NCBI GenBank assembly: GCA_013322215.1
Contig: JAAMEZ010000058.1
Span: 62,001 to 126,000 of the forward strand
Origin: Martinezella rhizogenes
Lineage (GTDB): Bacteria > Pseudomonadota > Alphaproteobacteria > Rhizobiales > Rhizobiaceae
Reading direction: 5' to 3'
DNA length: 64,000 bases
Shown here: piece after piece, positions 26,090 to 34,707 of the stretch
Layout of the letters: each line of letters starts with the position of its first letter
Numbering within the stretch: position 1 is the stretch's first letter
Made by a program: the position numbers and the translations under genes
Notes under the pieces: model-generated
Told to the model about the DNA's origin: nothing
The model's input: the letters and a program-made list of their open reading frames with translations, nothing else
Databases searched by the model: none

Positions 26090-27114
26090 TTTGCCTGCTC
26101 CTTTTGCACCATCTGCCCCTCGCCGCGTCGCCGCCAGAAAAATGCAGTCGCCGACTGCATGGCCGGCGACTGGATGACCAGAATGACGATGACGATGACC
26201 GCCTTGATCACCAGATTGAACTCCGGCGGAAAACCGGAGAGCAGGATGCCCGTATTGACCGATTGAATGATCATCGCGCCAATCAGCGAACCGACGATGC
26301 TGAAGCGGCCGCCGAGCAGCGAATTGCCGCCGACCACGACCGCAAGGATCGCATCCAGCTCAAGCCATAGACCGGCATTGTTTGCGTCCGCACCCTTGAT
26401 GTCGGCCGTCACGATGATGCCGGCGGTAGAGGCGCAGAGACCGCTTAGTGCATAAACCGCCATGAGCAGGACCGGGGTGCGGATACCGGAGAGCGTGCTT
26501 GCCCGGCGGTTGATGCCGATGGCCTCGACCAGCATCCCAAGGGCAGTGCGCCGAACCAGAGCGATCACCACGAGCGCCGCCAGCAGCCAGATCACGACAG
26601 GCATTGGAAGCGCAGCAAACGAGCCGCTGCCAAGGAAGATCAGCCCATCATTGTTGAAGGTAAGGATCGTGCCCTCGGTGATCAATTGCGCGATGCCGCG
26701 ACCCGCCACCATCAGCACCAGCGTTGCGATGATCGGCTGGATATCCAGTGCGGCAACAAGAAAGCCGTTCCATAAGCCGCACGCCAGACCGATGCCGATC
26801 GTCAGCAACAGCGTATAGGCAAGCGAATAGCCGGCAACGATCGAGGATGCCGCGACAGCACCGCAGATGGCGATCACCGCGCCGACCGAAAGATCGATCC
26901 CCTTGGTGGCGATGACCAGTGTCATACCGATCGACAGCAGCGCCACGGGTGCGCCGCGGTTGAGCACGTCTATAAGGCTCCCATAGAATCTTCCATTCTG
27001 AATTTCCAGATGAAAGAAATGCGGGAACATGATGAAATTCAAAAGAAGAATGACCGCGAGCGCAATGAGCTGCGGCATCAAACGAACCAAAGATGCCTTG
27101 ATTTGCGAGCTCAT
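26086..27114 (-). CDS. ytfT: Sugar ABC transporter permease, YtfT-like
   Basis: The 342-residue protein is the partner permease of the same importer: LLSIGMTLVIATKGIDLSVGAVIAICGA, NRRASTLSGIRTPVLLMAVYALSGLCAS and VVVGGNSLLGGRFSIVGSLIGAM. The N-terminus is longer than that of YjfF, as for YtfT. It overlaps both its neighbours by four bases (ATGA), showing a tightly coupled operon. Confidence 0.88.
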   Translation of the reverse strand: MSSQIKASLVRLMPQLIALAVILLLNFIMFPHFFHLEIQNGRFYGSLIDVLNRGAPVALLSIGMTLVIATKGIDLSVGAVIAICGAVAASSIVAGYSLAYTLLLTIGIGLACGLWNGFLVAALDIQPIIATLVLMVAGRGIAQLITEGTILTFNNDGLIFLGSGSFAALPMPVVIWLLAALVVIALVRRTALGMLVEAIGINRRASTLSGIRTPVLLMAVYALSGLCASTAGIIVTADIKGADANNAGLWLELDAILAVVVGGNSLLGGRFSIVGSLIGAMIIQSVNTGILLSGFPPEFNLVIKAVIVIVILVIQSPAMQSATAFFWRRRGEGQMVQKEQAK

Positions 27115-28634
27115 GCGTCCTCCTTTGCCTTCTGAGCCGTGGCAATGGCCTCGACGATATTTCCGGCGGTTATCTCGCTGCCGGTCAACTCGGCAATGTG
27201 CTCACGATCACGCAGGACGATGATGCGCGAACTATAGGCGACAAGCTCCTCGAGTTCGGACGAAATGACCACGAGAGACATGCCCTGCCGGCAAAGGTCT
27301 TCGATCAGCCGGATGATTTCCGCATGGGCGCCGACATCGATGCCGCGGGTCGGCTCGTCCAGGATCAAGAAATTCGGGTTCGTCGCCAGCCATCGTGCGA
27401 GGATCGCCTTCTGCTGGTTGCCGCCCGAAAGAAGCCGGATAGGCTTTTCCCGGTCGGTCGTGCGGATATCCAGTGCCTTGATGTAGCGATCGGCGATGGC
27501 GTTCTGCTCGCTGCGTGCAAGAGGTCTCGCCCAGCCCCGCCGCGCCTGTAGCGCCATGATGATGTTTTCCCGAATGGAAAGATCACCGATGATGCCATCG
27601 GTCTTGCGGTCTTCCGGGCAGAAGCCGAAGCCGCTCTTGATCGCAGCACGCGGACTGGACAGCGCGATCGTTTTATCTTCGATCTTTGCGTCGCCGCTGT
27701 CAGCGCGCTCGACGCCGAAAAGGACTTCAGCAGTTTCCGTGCGCCCGGAGCCAAGCAGACCGGCGATGCCGACCACTTCGCCGACGCGCACCTCCATATC
27801 GAAAGGCTTGATCTTGCCGCGCTTGCCAAAGTTGGAGAAGCGGTATTTTACCGGACCGCTTTCCGCCTCGGTCTGCTTCGCCGTGCTTTCCGTCTCAGCG
27901 AGTTCGCGGCCAAGCATCATGGCGATCAGGGTCTGCCTGGGTAGACCATCCGCTTCACGAGTGCCGACAAGACGGCCATTGCGGAGAACGGTGATGCGAT
28001 CGCAGATCTCGTAAACCTGCTCCAGAAAATGCGTAATGAAAACAATGCCCAGCCCGCGCTGCTTCAATCGCCTGACGATGCCGAACAACATTTCGACCTC
28101 ATGCGTATCGAGGCTCGCCGTCGGCTCGTCGAGGATCAGCACCTTGCCGGAGAGATCGACTGCACGGGCAATTGCGACGACCTGCTGTATGGCAACGGAG
28201 AAGCGGTCGAGCTGGCGGCTGACATCGATATCCATGCCGTACTGCGACAGCAGGTTTCTCGCCATGCCATTCATGATACGGCTGCTGACCATACCGAACC
28301 GCTGCGGCTGGCGACCGAGGAACAGATTTTCCGCGACGCTCAGATTGGGCAGCAGATTCACTTCCTGATAGACGGTTCCGATGCCGAGCTTCTGAGCTGC
28401 CAGCGTGTCATGCGGATCGATCCCGGCCCCATCGAGAACCAGAGTGCCGGCGTCGCGACGATAAGCACCTGTCATGCACTTGATCAGTGTGGATTTTCCC
28501 GCACCGTTCTCGCCAAGCAGCGCATGGACCTCGCCGCGCATCAATGTGAAATCGACATGATCGAGAGCGGTCGAACCGGGAAAATATTTACAAAAGCCTG
28601 TCGCTGTCAGAAGTCGCTCGACGTCGTGAGCCAT
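27111..28634 (-). CDS. ytfR: Sugar ABC transporter ATPase, YtfR-like
   Basis: The roughly 507-residue protein has two ABC modules in tandem. The first has Walker A GENGAGKSTLIK, VAIQQVVAIARAV in the signature region and LILDEPTASLD. The second has the degenerate P-loop GLLGSGRTETAEV, LSGGNQQKAILARWL and LILDEPTRGIDVGA. This layout is typical of RbsA/MglA/YtfR. ATG 28634 is preferred over the in-frame ATG at 28655; neither has a strong RBS. It lies 229 bases after ytfQ, a gap filled with hairpins. Confidence 0.88.
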   Translation of the reverse strand: MAHDVERLLTATGFCKYFPGSTALDHVDFTLMRGEVHALLGENGAGKSTLIKCMTGAYRRDAGTLVLDGAGIDPHDTLAAQKLGIGTVYQEVNLLPNLSVAENLFLGRQPQRFGMVSSRIMNGMARNLLSQYGMDIDVSRQLDRFSVAIQQVVAIARAVDLSGKVLILDEPTASLDTHEVEMLFGIVRRLKQRGLGIVFITHFLEQVYEICDRITVLRNGRLVGTREADGLPRQTLIAMMLGRELAETESTAKQTEAESGPVKYRFSNFGKRGKIKPFDMEVRVGEVVGIAGLLGSGRTETAEVLFGVERADSGDAKIEDKTIALSSPRAAIKSGFGFCPEDRKTDGIIGDLSIRENIIMALQARRGWARPLARSEQNAIADRYIKALDIRTTDREKPIRLLSGGNQQKAILARWLATNPNFLILDEPTRGIDVGAHAEIIRLIEDLCRQGMSLVVISSELEELVAYSSRIIVLRDREHIAELTGSEITAGNIVEAIATAQKAKEDA

Positions 28635-28668
28635 GAAGCGCTGATGTCCCTGCATTGAGCCAATAGAG

Positions 28669-28765
28669 CAACTCCAGGAAAAGTGCGTAGCGGTTTTCCG
28701 TCCGGAATTGCGAGAAAATAAAAAACAGAGCGGTTCGGAGATTCCGTGAAAAGCTGAACCGCTCT
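28669..28765. repeat. Rhizobial palindromic intergenic repeat (RIME-like)
   Basis: There are two hairpin modules. Module 1 (28669-28710) pairs CAACTCC with GGAATTG and GGAAAA with TTTTCC around a GTGCGTAGCGG core. Module 2 (28727-28765) pairs AGAGCGGTTC with GAACCGCTCT perfectly. Both modules resemble palindromic intergenic elements I recall as common in Rhizobium and Agrobacterium genomes. A partial inverted copy of module 1 lies at 40351-40380. The copy sits inside the ytfQ-ytfR gap. Confidence 0.75.
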
Positions 28766-28823
28766 AGGCGAAAGCGATAGCTGGCGCATTGCGTTGATGC
28801 GCCGGCATCCTGCACAAGAATTC

Positions 28824-28849
28824 GCACCGGTGGCGTTGCCAACCGGTGC
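28824..28849 (-). terminator. Stem-loop after ytfQ (attenuator or mRNA stabiliser)
   Basis: On the minus strand GCACCGGT(T)GGC and GCCACCGGTGC form a strong stem with an AAC loop and one bulged T, 14 bases after the ytfQ stop. There is no following T run. Such structures after a binding-protein gene commonly stabilise its mRNA or lower transcription into the downstream transporter genes. Confidence 0.65.
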
Positions 28850-28863
28850 GATCGGCTTTGGTC

Positions 28864-29826
28864 TCAGTAGCCGAGGTCTTTCTTCTGCTCGTAGACCTTC
28901 TGCGGGTCATCGGCCTGAGTGTAGAGCTTGGACTCGGTCTGGATCCACTTCGGCGGCTCCTTCTTGGTCTTCAGATAGGCATCGAGCGCGTCGAAGGCCG
29001 GACCGGCCATGTTCGGGGTCAGTTCGACGGTCGCATTCGCTTCGCCGGCTGCCATGGCCTTGAAGAGATCCGGAACGGAGTCAACAGAAACGGTCAGGAT
29101 GTCCTTGCCCGGCTTCAGGCCCGCTTCCTTGATCGCCTGGATGGCGCCGACAGCCATGTCGTCATTATGGGCATAGAGAGCGCAGATGTCCTTGCCGCCA
29201 TTTTCAGCCTTCAGGAAGCTTTCCATGACTTCCTTGCCCTTTGCGCGGGTGAAGTCGCCAGTCTGGCTGCGAACGATCTTCAAGTTGTCATGACCCTTGA
29301 TGGCCTCTTCGAAGCCCTTCTTGCGGCCGATGGCCGGCGAGGAACCTGTCGTGCCCTGCAGCTCGACGATGTTGCACTTCTTGTCGCCGACCGTCTTGAC
29401 GAGCCAGTCGCCAGCAACTTTGCCTTCATGAACCAGGTCGGACGTGACGGCCGTCAGGTAAAGATCCTTCGGCGCATTGACCGTGCGATCAAGCAGGATG
29501 ACGGGGATCTTGGCTTCCTTGGCTTCCTTCAGGACAGCATCCCAGCCGGTCTCGACGACGGGCGCCAACAGGATAGCATCGACGCCCTGCGCGATGAAGG
29601 AACGGATCGCCTTGATCTGGTTTTCCTGCTTCTGCTGCGCGTCGGCGAACTTCAGGTCGATGCCGCGCTTCTTTGCCTCCTGCTTCGTCAGCGTCGTTTC
29701 GGCCGCACGCCAACCGGACTCCGAACCGATTTGCGAGAATCCGACGACCAGGTCTTTAGCCGATGCCGACGTAAACATGCAGGCAGCAAGCATCGTGGCA
29801 CTGATCAGTGCAGTCTTCAATTTCAT
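28864..29826 (-). CDS. ytfQ: Galactofuranose-type ABC transporter substrate-binding protein
   Basis: The 320-residue periplasmic protein has a signal peptide (ALISATMLAACMFTSASA) and a Peripla_BP_4 fold. It is strikingly close to E. coli YtfQ as I recall it: VGFSQIGSESGWRAAET, QQKQENQIKAIRSFIAQGVD, NIVELQGTTGSSPA and VELTPNMAGPAFDAL. YtfQ binds galactofuranose. RBS GGGAGGA lies before the ATG. It is the first gene of the operon ytfQ-ytfR-ytfT-yjfF-gntR. Confidence 0.92.
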   Translation of the reverse strand: MKLKTALISATMLAACMFTSASAKDLVVGFSQIGSESGWRAAETTLTKQEAKKRGIDLKFADAQQKQENQIKAIRSFIAQGVDAILLAPVVETGWDAVLKEAKEAKIPVILLDRTVNAPKDLYLTAVTSDLVHEGKVAGDWLVKTVGDKKCNIVELQGTTGSSPAIGRKKGFEEAIKGHDNLKIVRSQTGDFTRAKGKEVMESFLKAENGGKDICALYAHNDDMAVGAIQAIKEAGLKPGKDILTVSVDSVPDLFKAMAAGEANATVELTPNMAGPAFDALDAYLKTKKEPPKWIQTESKLYTQADDPQKVYEQKKDLGY

Positions 29827-29876
29827 GATGTCCTCCCAAAGGCCGTTTCCTCAGGCCCGCAATCAAAAAATCATAT

Positions 29877-29885
29877 AGTAATACT
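29877..29885. promoter_or_regulatory. Candidate operator upstream of ytfQ
   Basis: AGTA-A-TACT is a perfect 9-base palindrome inside an AT-rich stretch, 51 bases before the ytfQ ATG. It is a possible site for the GntR-family regulator encoded at the end of the operon. The evidence is position and symmetry only. Confidence 0.3.
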
Positions 29886-29918
29886 TTTGTAAATCGGCAT
29901 TCGATGACGCAGTGCAAC

Positions 29919-29945
29919 AAAAAAGGGCGCCTTTTGGCGCCCTTT
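29919..29945 (-). terminator. Rho-independent terminator of the BMP-family binding protein
   Basis: GGGCGCC-AAAA-GGCGCCC, flanked by A and T runs, forms a 7-bp GC stem extended by AAA/TTT pairs, with six T following on the minus strand. It is placed 24 bases after the stop at 29970. Confidence 0.88.
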
Positions 29946-29969
29946 CTCAACTTGCACTATTTCGTCTGC

Positions 29970-31046
29970 TTATTTCGAAGCCGGCAGCTTGTCGTCGACA
30001 CCTTCGATGTAGAAGTTCATGCCGAGTAGCGTGCCGTCATCGGCCTTTTCGCCAGCCTTCAGCCAGGGCGTGCCGTCCTGCTTGTTGATTGGACCAGTGA
30101 ACGGTGCGAGCTCGCCGGACTTGATCTTGGCTTCGGTTTCCTGAGCCATCTTCTTCACGTCGTCAGGCATGTTGGTATAGTCCGCCATCTTCAGGATGCC
30201 GTCCTTCAGGCCATCCCAGCTCTGCTCGGACTTCCACTTGCCATCCAGCAGGGCGTGAACCCGCTTGGAGTAGTAGTTGCCCCAGGTGTCGACGATCGCC
30301 GTCAACTGCGCCTTCGGGCCAGCCTTGATCATGTCGGAAGCCTGACCGAAAGCATGGATACCGCGTTCTTCGGCAACCTGCATCGGCGCCGTCGTGTCGG
30401 TATGCTGCGTCAGGATATCGACACCCTGGTCGACCATGGCCTTGGCAGCGTCGGCTTCCTTGCCGGGATCGAACCAGGTGTTGACCCATACGACCTTGAG
30501 CTTGAAGCTCGGATCGACGGAGCGGGCGCCCTGCTCGAAGGAGTTGATGCCCATCACGACTTCCGGGATCGGGAACGACGCGATGTAGGCAGCACCGTGG
30601 TTCTTCGACATCTTGGCGGCGATCTGGCCAAGAATGTAGCGGCCTTCATAGAAGCGCGAGTTGTAGGTCGCGAGGTTAGGCCCGCTCTTGAAGCCGGTCG
30701 CGTGTTCGAACTTCACCTTCGGGAACTTGGCGGCAACCTTGACGGTCGCATCCATGAAGCCAAACGAAGTCGAGAAGATCAGCGAGCAGCCGGAGCGGGC
30801 AAGACGCTCGATGGCGCGCTCAGCATCCGGGCCTTCCGGCACGTTTTCGAGATAAGGCGTATCGATCTTGTCGCCGAATTCCTTCTGGATCTGCTGGCGG
30901 CCGAGATCATGCGCCTGCGAATAGCCGCCGTCCGTATGCGAACCGACATAGACGAAGCAGACCTTGGTCGGCGCCGCTTCGGCGGCGGCAGCGAAACCAA
31001 CGATGGCGGCGGCTGTCGTTGAGAGGGCGAGTGCTAGTTTTTTCAT
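29970..31046 (-). CDS. BMP-family ABC transporter substrate-binding protein
   Basis: The 358-residue protein has a signal peptide (LALSTTAAAIVGFAAAAEA) and the Bmp/PnrA fold: VCFVYVGSHTDGGYSQAHDLG, LIFSTSFGFMDATVKVA, PEVVMGINSFEQGAR and ILTQHTDTTAPMQVAEERG. Family members bind purine nucleosides or related compounds. The ATG at 31046 has AGGGG six bases upstream; the longer frame to 31385 overlaps the permease gene and is rejected. It is the last gene of the transporter operon. Confidence 0.9.
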   Translation of the reverse strand: MKKLALALSTTAAAIVGFAAAAEAAPTKVCFVYVGSHTDGGYSQAHDLGRQQIQKEFGDKIDTPYLENVPEGPDAERAIERLARSGCSLIFSTSFGFMDATVKVAAKFPKVKFEHATGFKSGPNLATYNSRFYEGRYILGQIAAKMSKNHGAAYIASFPIPEVVMGINSFEQGARSVDPSFKLKVVWVNTWFDPGKEADAAKAMVDQGVDILTQHTDTTAPMQVAEERGIHAFGQASDMIKAGPKAQLTAIVDTWGNYYSKRVHALLDGKWKSEQSWDGLKDGILKMADYTNMPDDVKKMAQETEAKIKSGELAPFTGPINKQDGTPWLKAGEKADDGTLLGMNFYIEGVDDKLPASK

Positions 31047-31099
31047 GGTTACCCCTGTTGGTTTGACATGTTTTGCAGAAATCGGTCCGGTAGTAGCAG

Positions 31100-32020
31100 T
31101 CAGCGCTCCGGAACGAAGGGCTTGCCGAGCGACGCTGGCGTGTTGATCAAGGTCGCGCGACGATTTTGAGAGATGATGACGAGAACCACAATAGTCGACG
31201 CATAGGGCAGCATCGACAGGAATTGCGAGGGTATGCCGACGCCGAAACCCTGCGCATGAAACTGCAGGATCGTGACAGCGCCGAAAAGATAGCCGCCGGC
31301 CATGACGCGCATCGGCCGCCAGGAGGCGAAGACCACGAGAGCCAGCGTCACCCAGCCGCGGCCGGCCGACATGTTCTCGACCCATTGCGGCGTATAGACG
31401 AGCGAAAGCTGTGCGCCGGCAAGGCCCGCGCAGGCGCCGCCGAACATGACCGCGAGATAACGCGTGCGGATAACGTCGATACCGAGAGCATGGGCCGAGC
31501 CATGGCTGTCACCGACGGCGCGCAGCTTCAGGCCCGCACGGCTGCGGAAGAGGAACCAGCTCACCCCAATCAGCAGCGCAATCGACAGATAAAAGGTCAG
31601 ATCCTGCTTGAATAGCACCGGGCCGAGGAATGGAATATCCGACAACAACGGGAAGACGATCTCGTGCAGCTGCACGCCCGGCACACTGACATAGCCCTCG
31701 CCGATCATGCCGGAAAGGCCGAGGCCGAGGATGGTCAGCGCCAGGCCGGTTGCCACCTGGTTCGTCACCAGCGTCAGGGTCAGGAAGCCGAACAATAGCG
31801 AGAAGAGCGCCCCGGCGACGATGCCGGCCAGCAGGCCGACATAGGGCGATCCGCTCATCTGCGCACCGACGAAAGCGGCAACGGCACCGATGATCATCAT
31901 GCCTTCGACGCCGAGATTGAGCACGCCGGAGCGCTCCACCACCAGCTCGCCAAGGCCGGCGATGACGAGCGGCGTCGATGCGGTGATGATGGTGAGCAGA
32001 ATGGCTTCAAAGACGCTCAT
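31100..32020 (-). CDS. ABC transporter permease (BMP/nucleoside type), second
   Basis: The 306-residue integral membrane protein belongs to the BPD_transp_2 family: PLVIAGLGELVVERSGVLNLGVEGMM, GLALTILGLGLSG and GGACAGLAGAQLSLVYTPQW. It corresponds to the NupQ/YufQ-type subunit of nucleoside importers. It overlaps the preceding permease by four bases and is followed after 53 bases by the binding-protein gene. Confidence 0.88.
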   Translation of the reverse strand: MSVFEAILLTIITASTPLVIAGLGELVVERSGVLNLGVEGMMIIGAVAAFVGAQMSGSPYVGLLAGIVAGALFSLLFGFLTLTLVTNQVATGLALTILGLGLSGMIGEGYVSVPGVQLHEIVFPLLSDIPFLGPVLFKQDLTFYLSIALLIGVSWFLFRSRAGLKLRAVGDSHGSAHALGIDVIRTRYLAVMFGGACAGLAGAQLSLVYTPQWVENMSAGRGWVTLALVVFASWRPMRVMAGGYLFGAVTILQFHAQGFGVGIPSQFLSMLPYASTIVVLVIISQNRRATLINTPASLGKPFVPER

Positions 32021-33102
32021 GCCGCACCTCCCCGAACCCGCGACCAGACCAGGCGGATCTTGTAATAGATCAGCGTGTCGCAGGAGAGCACGAAGAACAA
32101 AAGCAAGCCTTGGAAGACGCTTGCCGCCTTGGCCGATATGCCCGGCGACAATTGCGCCGCCTCGCCGCCGAGATAAGTCAGCGCCAATACGAGACCCGAG
32201 AGGATGGCTCCGAGCGGGTTGAGGCGCGCGAGGAAGGCGACGATGATGGCGGTGAAGCCGTAGCCCGGCGAGATCGCCGGCTGCAGATGGCCGATAGAGC
32301 CGGAAACTTCGGAGATGCCGGCCAATCCGGAGAGTGCACCGGAAAAGAGGAAGGCAAACCAGACCATTTTCCGCGAGGAGAAGCCAGCAAAACGCCCTGC
32401 CCGCGCCGATTGACCGAGCACGGTGATTTCAAAGCCCTTCAGCGTGTATTTCATCAGAAACCAGGCAAGGATCGCCGCGACCACCGCAAAGACGATGCCC
32501 CAATGCGCGCGCCCGGAATCTTCCCAGATCGCCGGCAGAACTGCTTCCGGCGGAAAATCGATGCTCTGCGGGAAATTATGGCCCTGCGGATCGCGCCATG
32601 GTCCGCGCGACAGCCAATCCAGAAAGAGCTGTGCGATATAGACCAGCATCAGGCTTGTCAGGATTTCGTTAGTATTGAAATGCGCCTTCAAGAGCGCCGG
32701 AATGGCGGCATAGAGCGCACCGCCGATGGCGCCGGCAATCAACATCAAAGGCAGTACCATCGGCGAATGCCAATCGGTAAAGACGATCGGGATGAAGGAG
32801 CCAGCGACAGCTCCCATCGTGAACTGGCCTTCGGCACCGATATTCCAGTTGTTGGAGCGATAGCAGAGACAAAGGCCGACGGCGATCAGGATCAGCGGGC
32901 CTGCCTTGATCGCCAGTTCGTGCAGCGACCAGACTTCCAGCAAAGGCTCGACGAAGAAGGCGTCAAGCGCCTCGACGGGATCCTTGCCCATCAGGGCGAA
33001 CATGATGGTGCCGGCAATCAACGCCAATGCGAGGGCAAGCAGGGGCGACAGGAGGCCGAACAGCTTCGAAACCTGCGGGCGCTTTTCGAGTTCAATGCGC
33101 AT
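32017..33102 (-). CDS. ABC transporter permease (BMP/nucleoside type), first
   Basis: The 361-residue membrane protein has GPLILIAVGLCLCYRSNNWNIGAEGQF, NEILTSLMLVYIAQLFLDWL and GYGFTAIIVAFLARLNPLGA, matching YufP/NupP-type permeases. The ATG at 33102 has GGAG seven bases upstream and lies inside the end of the ATPase gene (11-base overlap). The in-frame start at 33141 lacks this support. Confidence 0.88.
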   Translation of the reverse strand: MRIELEKRPQVSKLFGLLSPLLALALALIAGTIMFALMGKDPVEALDAFFVEPLLEVWSLHELAIKAGPLILIAVGLCLCYRSNNWNIGAEGQFTMGAVAGSFIPIVFTDWHSPMVLPLMLIAGAIGGALYAAIPALLKAHFNTNEILTSLMLVYIAQLFLDWLSRGPWRDPQGHNFPQSIDFPPEAVLPAIWEDSGRAHWGIVFAVVAAILAWFLMKYTLKGFEITVLGQSARAGRFAGFSSRKMVWFAFLFSGALSGLAGISEVSGSIGHLQPAISPGYGFTAIIVAFLARLNPLGAILSGLVLALTYLGGEAAQLSPGISAKAASVFQGLLLFFVLSCDTLIYYKIRLVWSRVRGGAA

Positions 33103-34666
33103 GTGCAGGCTCCGAATGCGTCTTCGATTCGTGCAGCCCACCCATCAGCAGACCGATCTTCTCGCGCGTCAATTCGCCGGCAGGATAGGACGGCGACAGA
33201 CGCCCTTCCGAGATGACGGCGATATCGGTTGCCACTTCGAAAATCTCGTCGAGATCCTGGCTGATGACTAGCACGGCCGAGCCATCGCGGGCGAGATCGA
33301 CCAGCGCCTGCCGGATGCGGCTGGCAGCACCCGCATCGACACCCCAGGTCGGCTGGTTGACGACGAGGACGCTCGGTTGGCGATCCAGTTCGCGGCCGAC
33401 GATGAACTTCTGCAGATTGCCGCCGGACAGCGCGCCGGCAGCGGGATCCTCGCCGCTCTTGCGCACATCCATCACCTCACAGATCCGCTTCGTCGCCTGC
33501 TTGACCGCGCCGTGCCTGATCACATTGAAGAATCCAGCACCCAGAAACGACTTGCGATCCGACTGATGTCGGGCGAGCACGAGGTTATCCGACAGCTTCA
33601 ATGCCGATACCGCGGCATGGCCGTGGCGTTCTTCAGGCACGAAGCCCGCGCCGATCAACCGGCGCGCATTGATGCCCTTGGCCCCGACAGACTTGCCGCG
33701 CAATCGGACGAGATCATCCGCGGCAACCGTGTATTCGCCGGAAATGACATCGAACAATTCGCCCTGCCCGTTGCCGGCGACACCGGCGATCGCCAGCACC
33801 TCGCCAGCACGCACGCGAAGCGAAACATCCTTCAGCGACATGGCAAACGGGGTCCGCGCCGGTGCCGAAAGACCCGCGACCTCAAGGAGAATATCCCCCT
33901 TGGAGCCTAGCCCTTCATGCTGCACGCTGGCGACATCGCTGCCGACCATCATACGGGCGAGCGACCCAGTTGTTTCCTGCCTGGGATCGCAAGCGCCCGT
34001 GACCTTGCCGTGACGCAGGACCGTGGCGCGCGAACAGATGCGCTGCACCTCTTCGAGCCGATGGCTGATGTAGAGCACCGAGCGTCCCTCGTCTCGCAGC
34101 TTGAATAGCGTTTCGAACAGCCGATCGGCTTCCTGCGGCGTCAAGACGGACGTGGGCTCGTCGAGAATGATGAGCTTCGGATTCTGCAGGAGAGCGCGAA
34201 CGATCTCTATACGCTGCCGTTCGCCGACGGACAGATCCGCGACATGTGCATTCGGGTCAAGCGGCAGGCCATAGGCGTGAGAAAGCTTTGCGGCTTCTTC
34301 GGAAATTTTTGCGAGCGGGATATTGCTGTCGAGTGAGAGCGCTATATTTTCCGCGACAGTCAGCGCCTCGAACAAAGAAAAATGCTGAAATACCATGCCG
34401 ATGCCGAGCTTGCGCGCAGTGCCCGGTGCATCGATCGACACAGCTTGTCCCTGCCAGATGATCTGCCCATGTGTCGGCTCGAGCACGCCGAACAGCATCT
34501 TGACCAGCGTGGACTTGCCAGCGCCGTTTTCGCCTAGAAGGGCATGAATTTCGCCCGGCTGGATTTCAAGATCGATTTCGTTGCAGGCTGCAAAACTGCC
34601 GAACAGTTTCGTCAGTTTGCGAACCGACAATAGTGCACCGCTTGCCGGCGCATCGGATGACGACAC
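33092..34666 (-). CDS. ABC transporter ATPase (BMP/nucleoside type)
   Basis: The 524-residue protein has two ABC modules, the first with GENGAGKSTLVKMLFG, LSVGERQRIEIVRAL and LIILDEPTSVLTPQE. The second has GVAGNGQGELFDV and ALSGGNLQKFIVGRELD followed by LVVNQPTWGVDAGA, where NQP replaces the usual DEP; this is typical of the second half in the YufO/NupO group. It lies 41 bases after the quinone reductase gene and is probably cotranscribed with the permeases and binding protein. Confidence 0.9.
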   Translation of the reverse strand: MSSSDAPASGALLSVRKLTKLFGSFAACNEIDLEIQPGEIHALLGENGAGKSTLVKMLFGVLEPTHGQIIWQGQAVSIDAPGTARKLGIGMVFQHFSLFEALTVAENIALSLDSNIPLAKISEEAAKLSHAYGLPLDPNAHVADLSVGERQRIEIVRALLQNPKLIILDEPTSVLTPQEADRLFETLFKLRDEGRSVLYISHRLEEVQRICSRATVLRHGKVTGACDPRQETTGSLARMMVGSDVASVQHEGLGSKGDILLEVAGLSAPARTPFAMSLKDVSLRVRAGEVLAIAGVAGNGQGELFDVISGEYTVAADDLVRLRGKSVGAKGINARRLIGAGFVPEERHGHAAVSALKLSDNLVLARHQSDRKSFLGAGFFNVIRHGAVKQATKRICEVMDVRKSGEDPAAGALSGGNLQKFIVGRELDRQPSVLVVNQPTWGVDAGAASRIRQALVDLARDGSAVLVISQDLDEIFEVATDIAVISEGRLSPSYPAGELTREKIGLLMGGLHESKTHSEPAHAH

Positions 34667-34707
34667 GTTCCCCTCATTTCCTTCCCACCGACCTGTCCTT
34701 TACGGAT

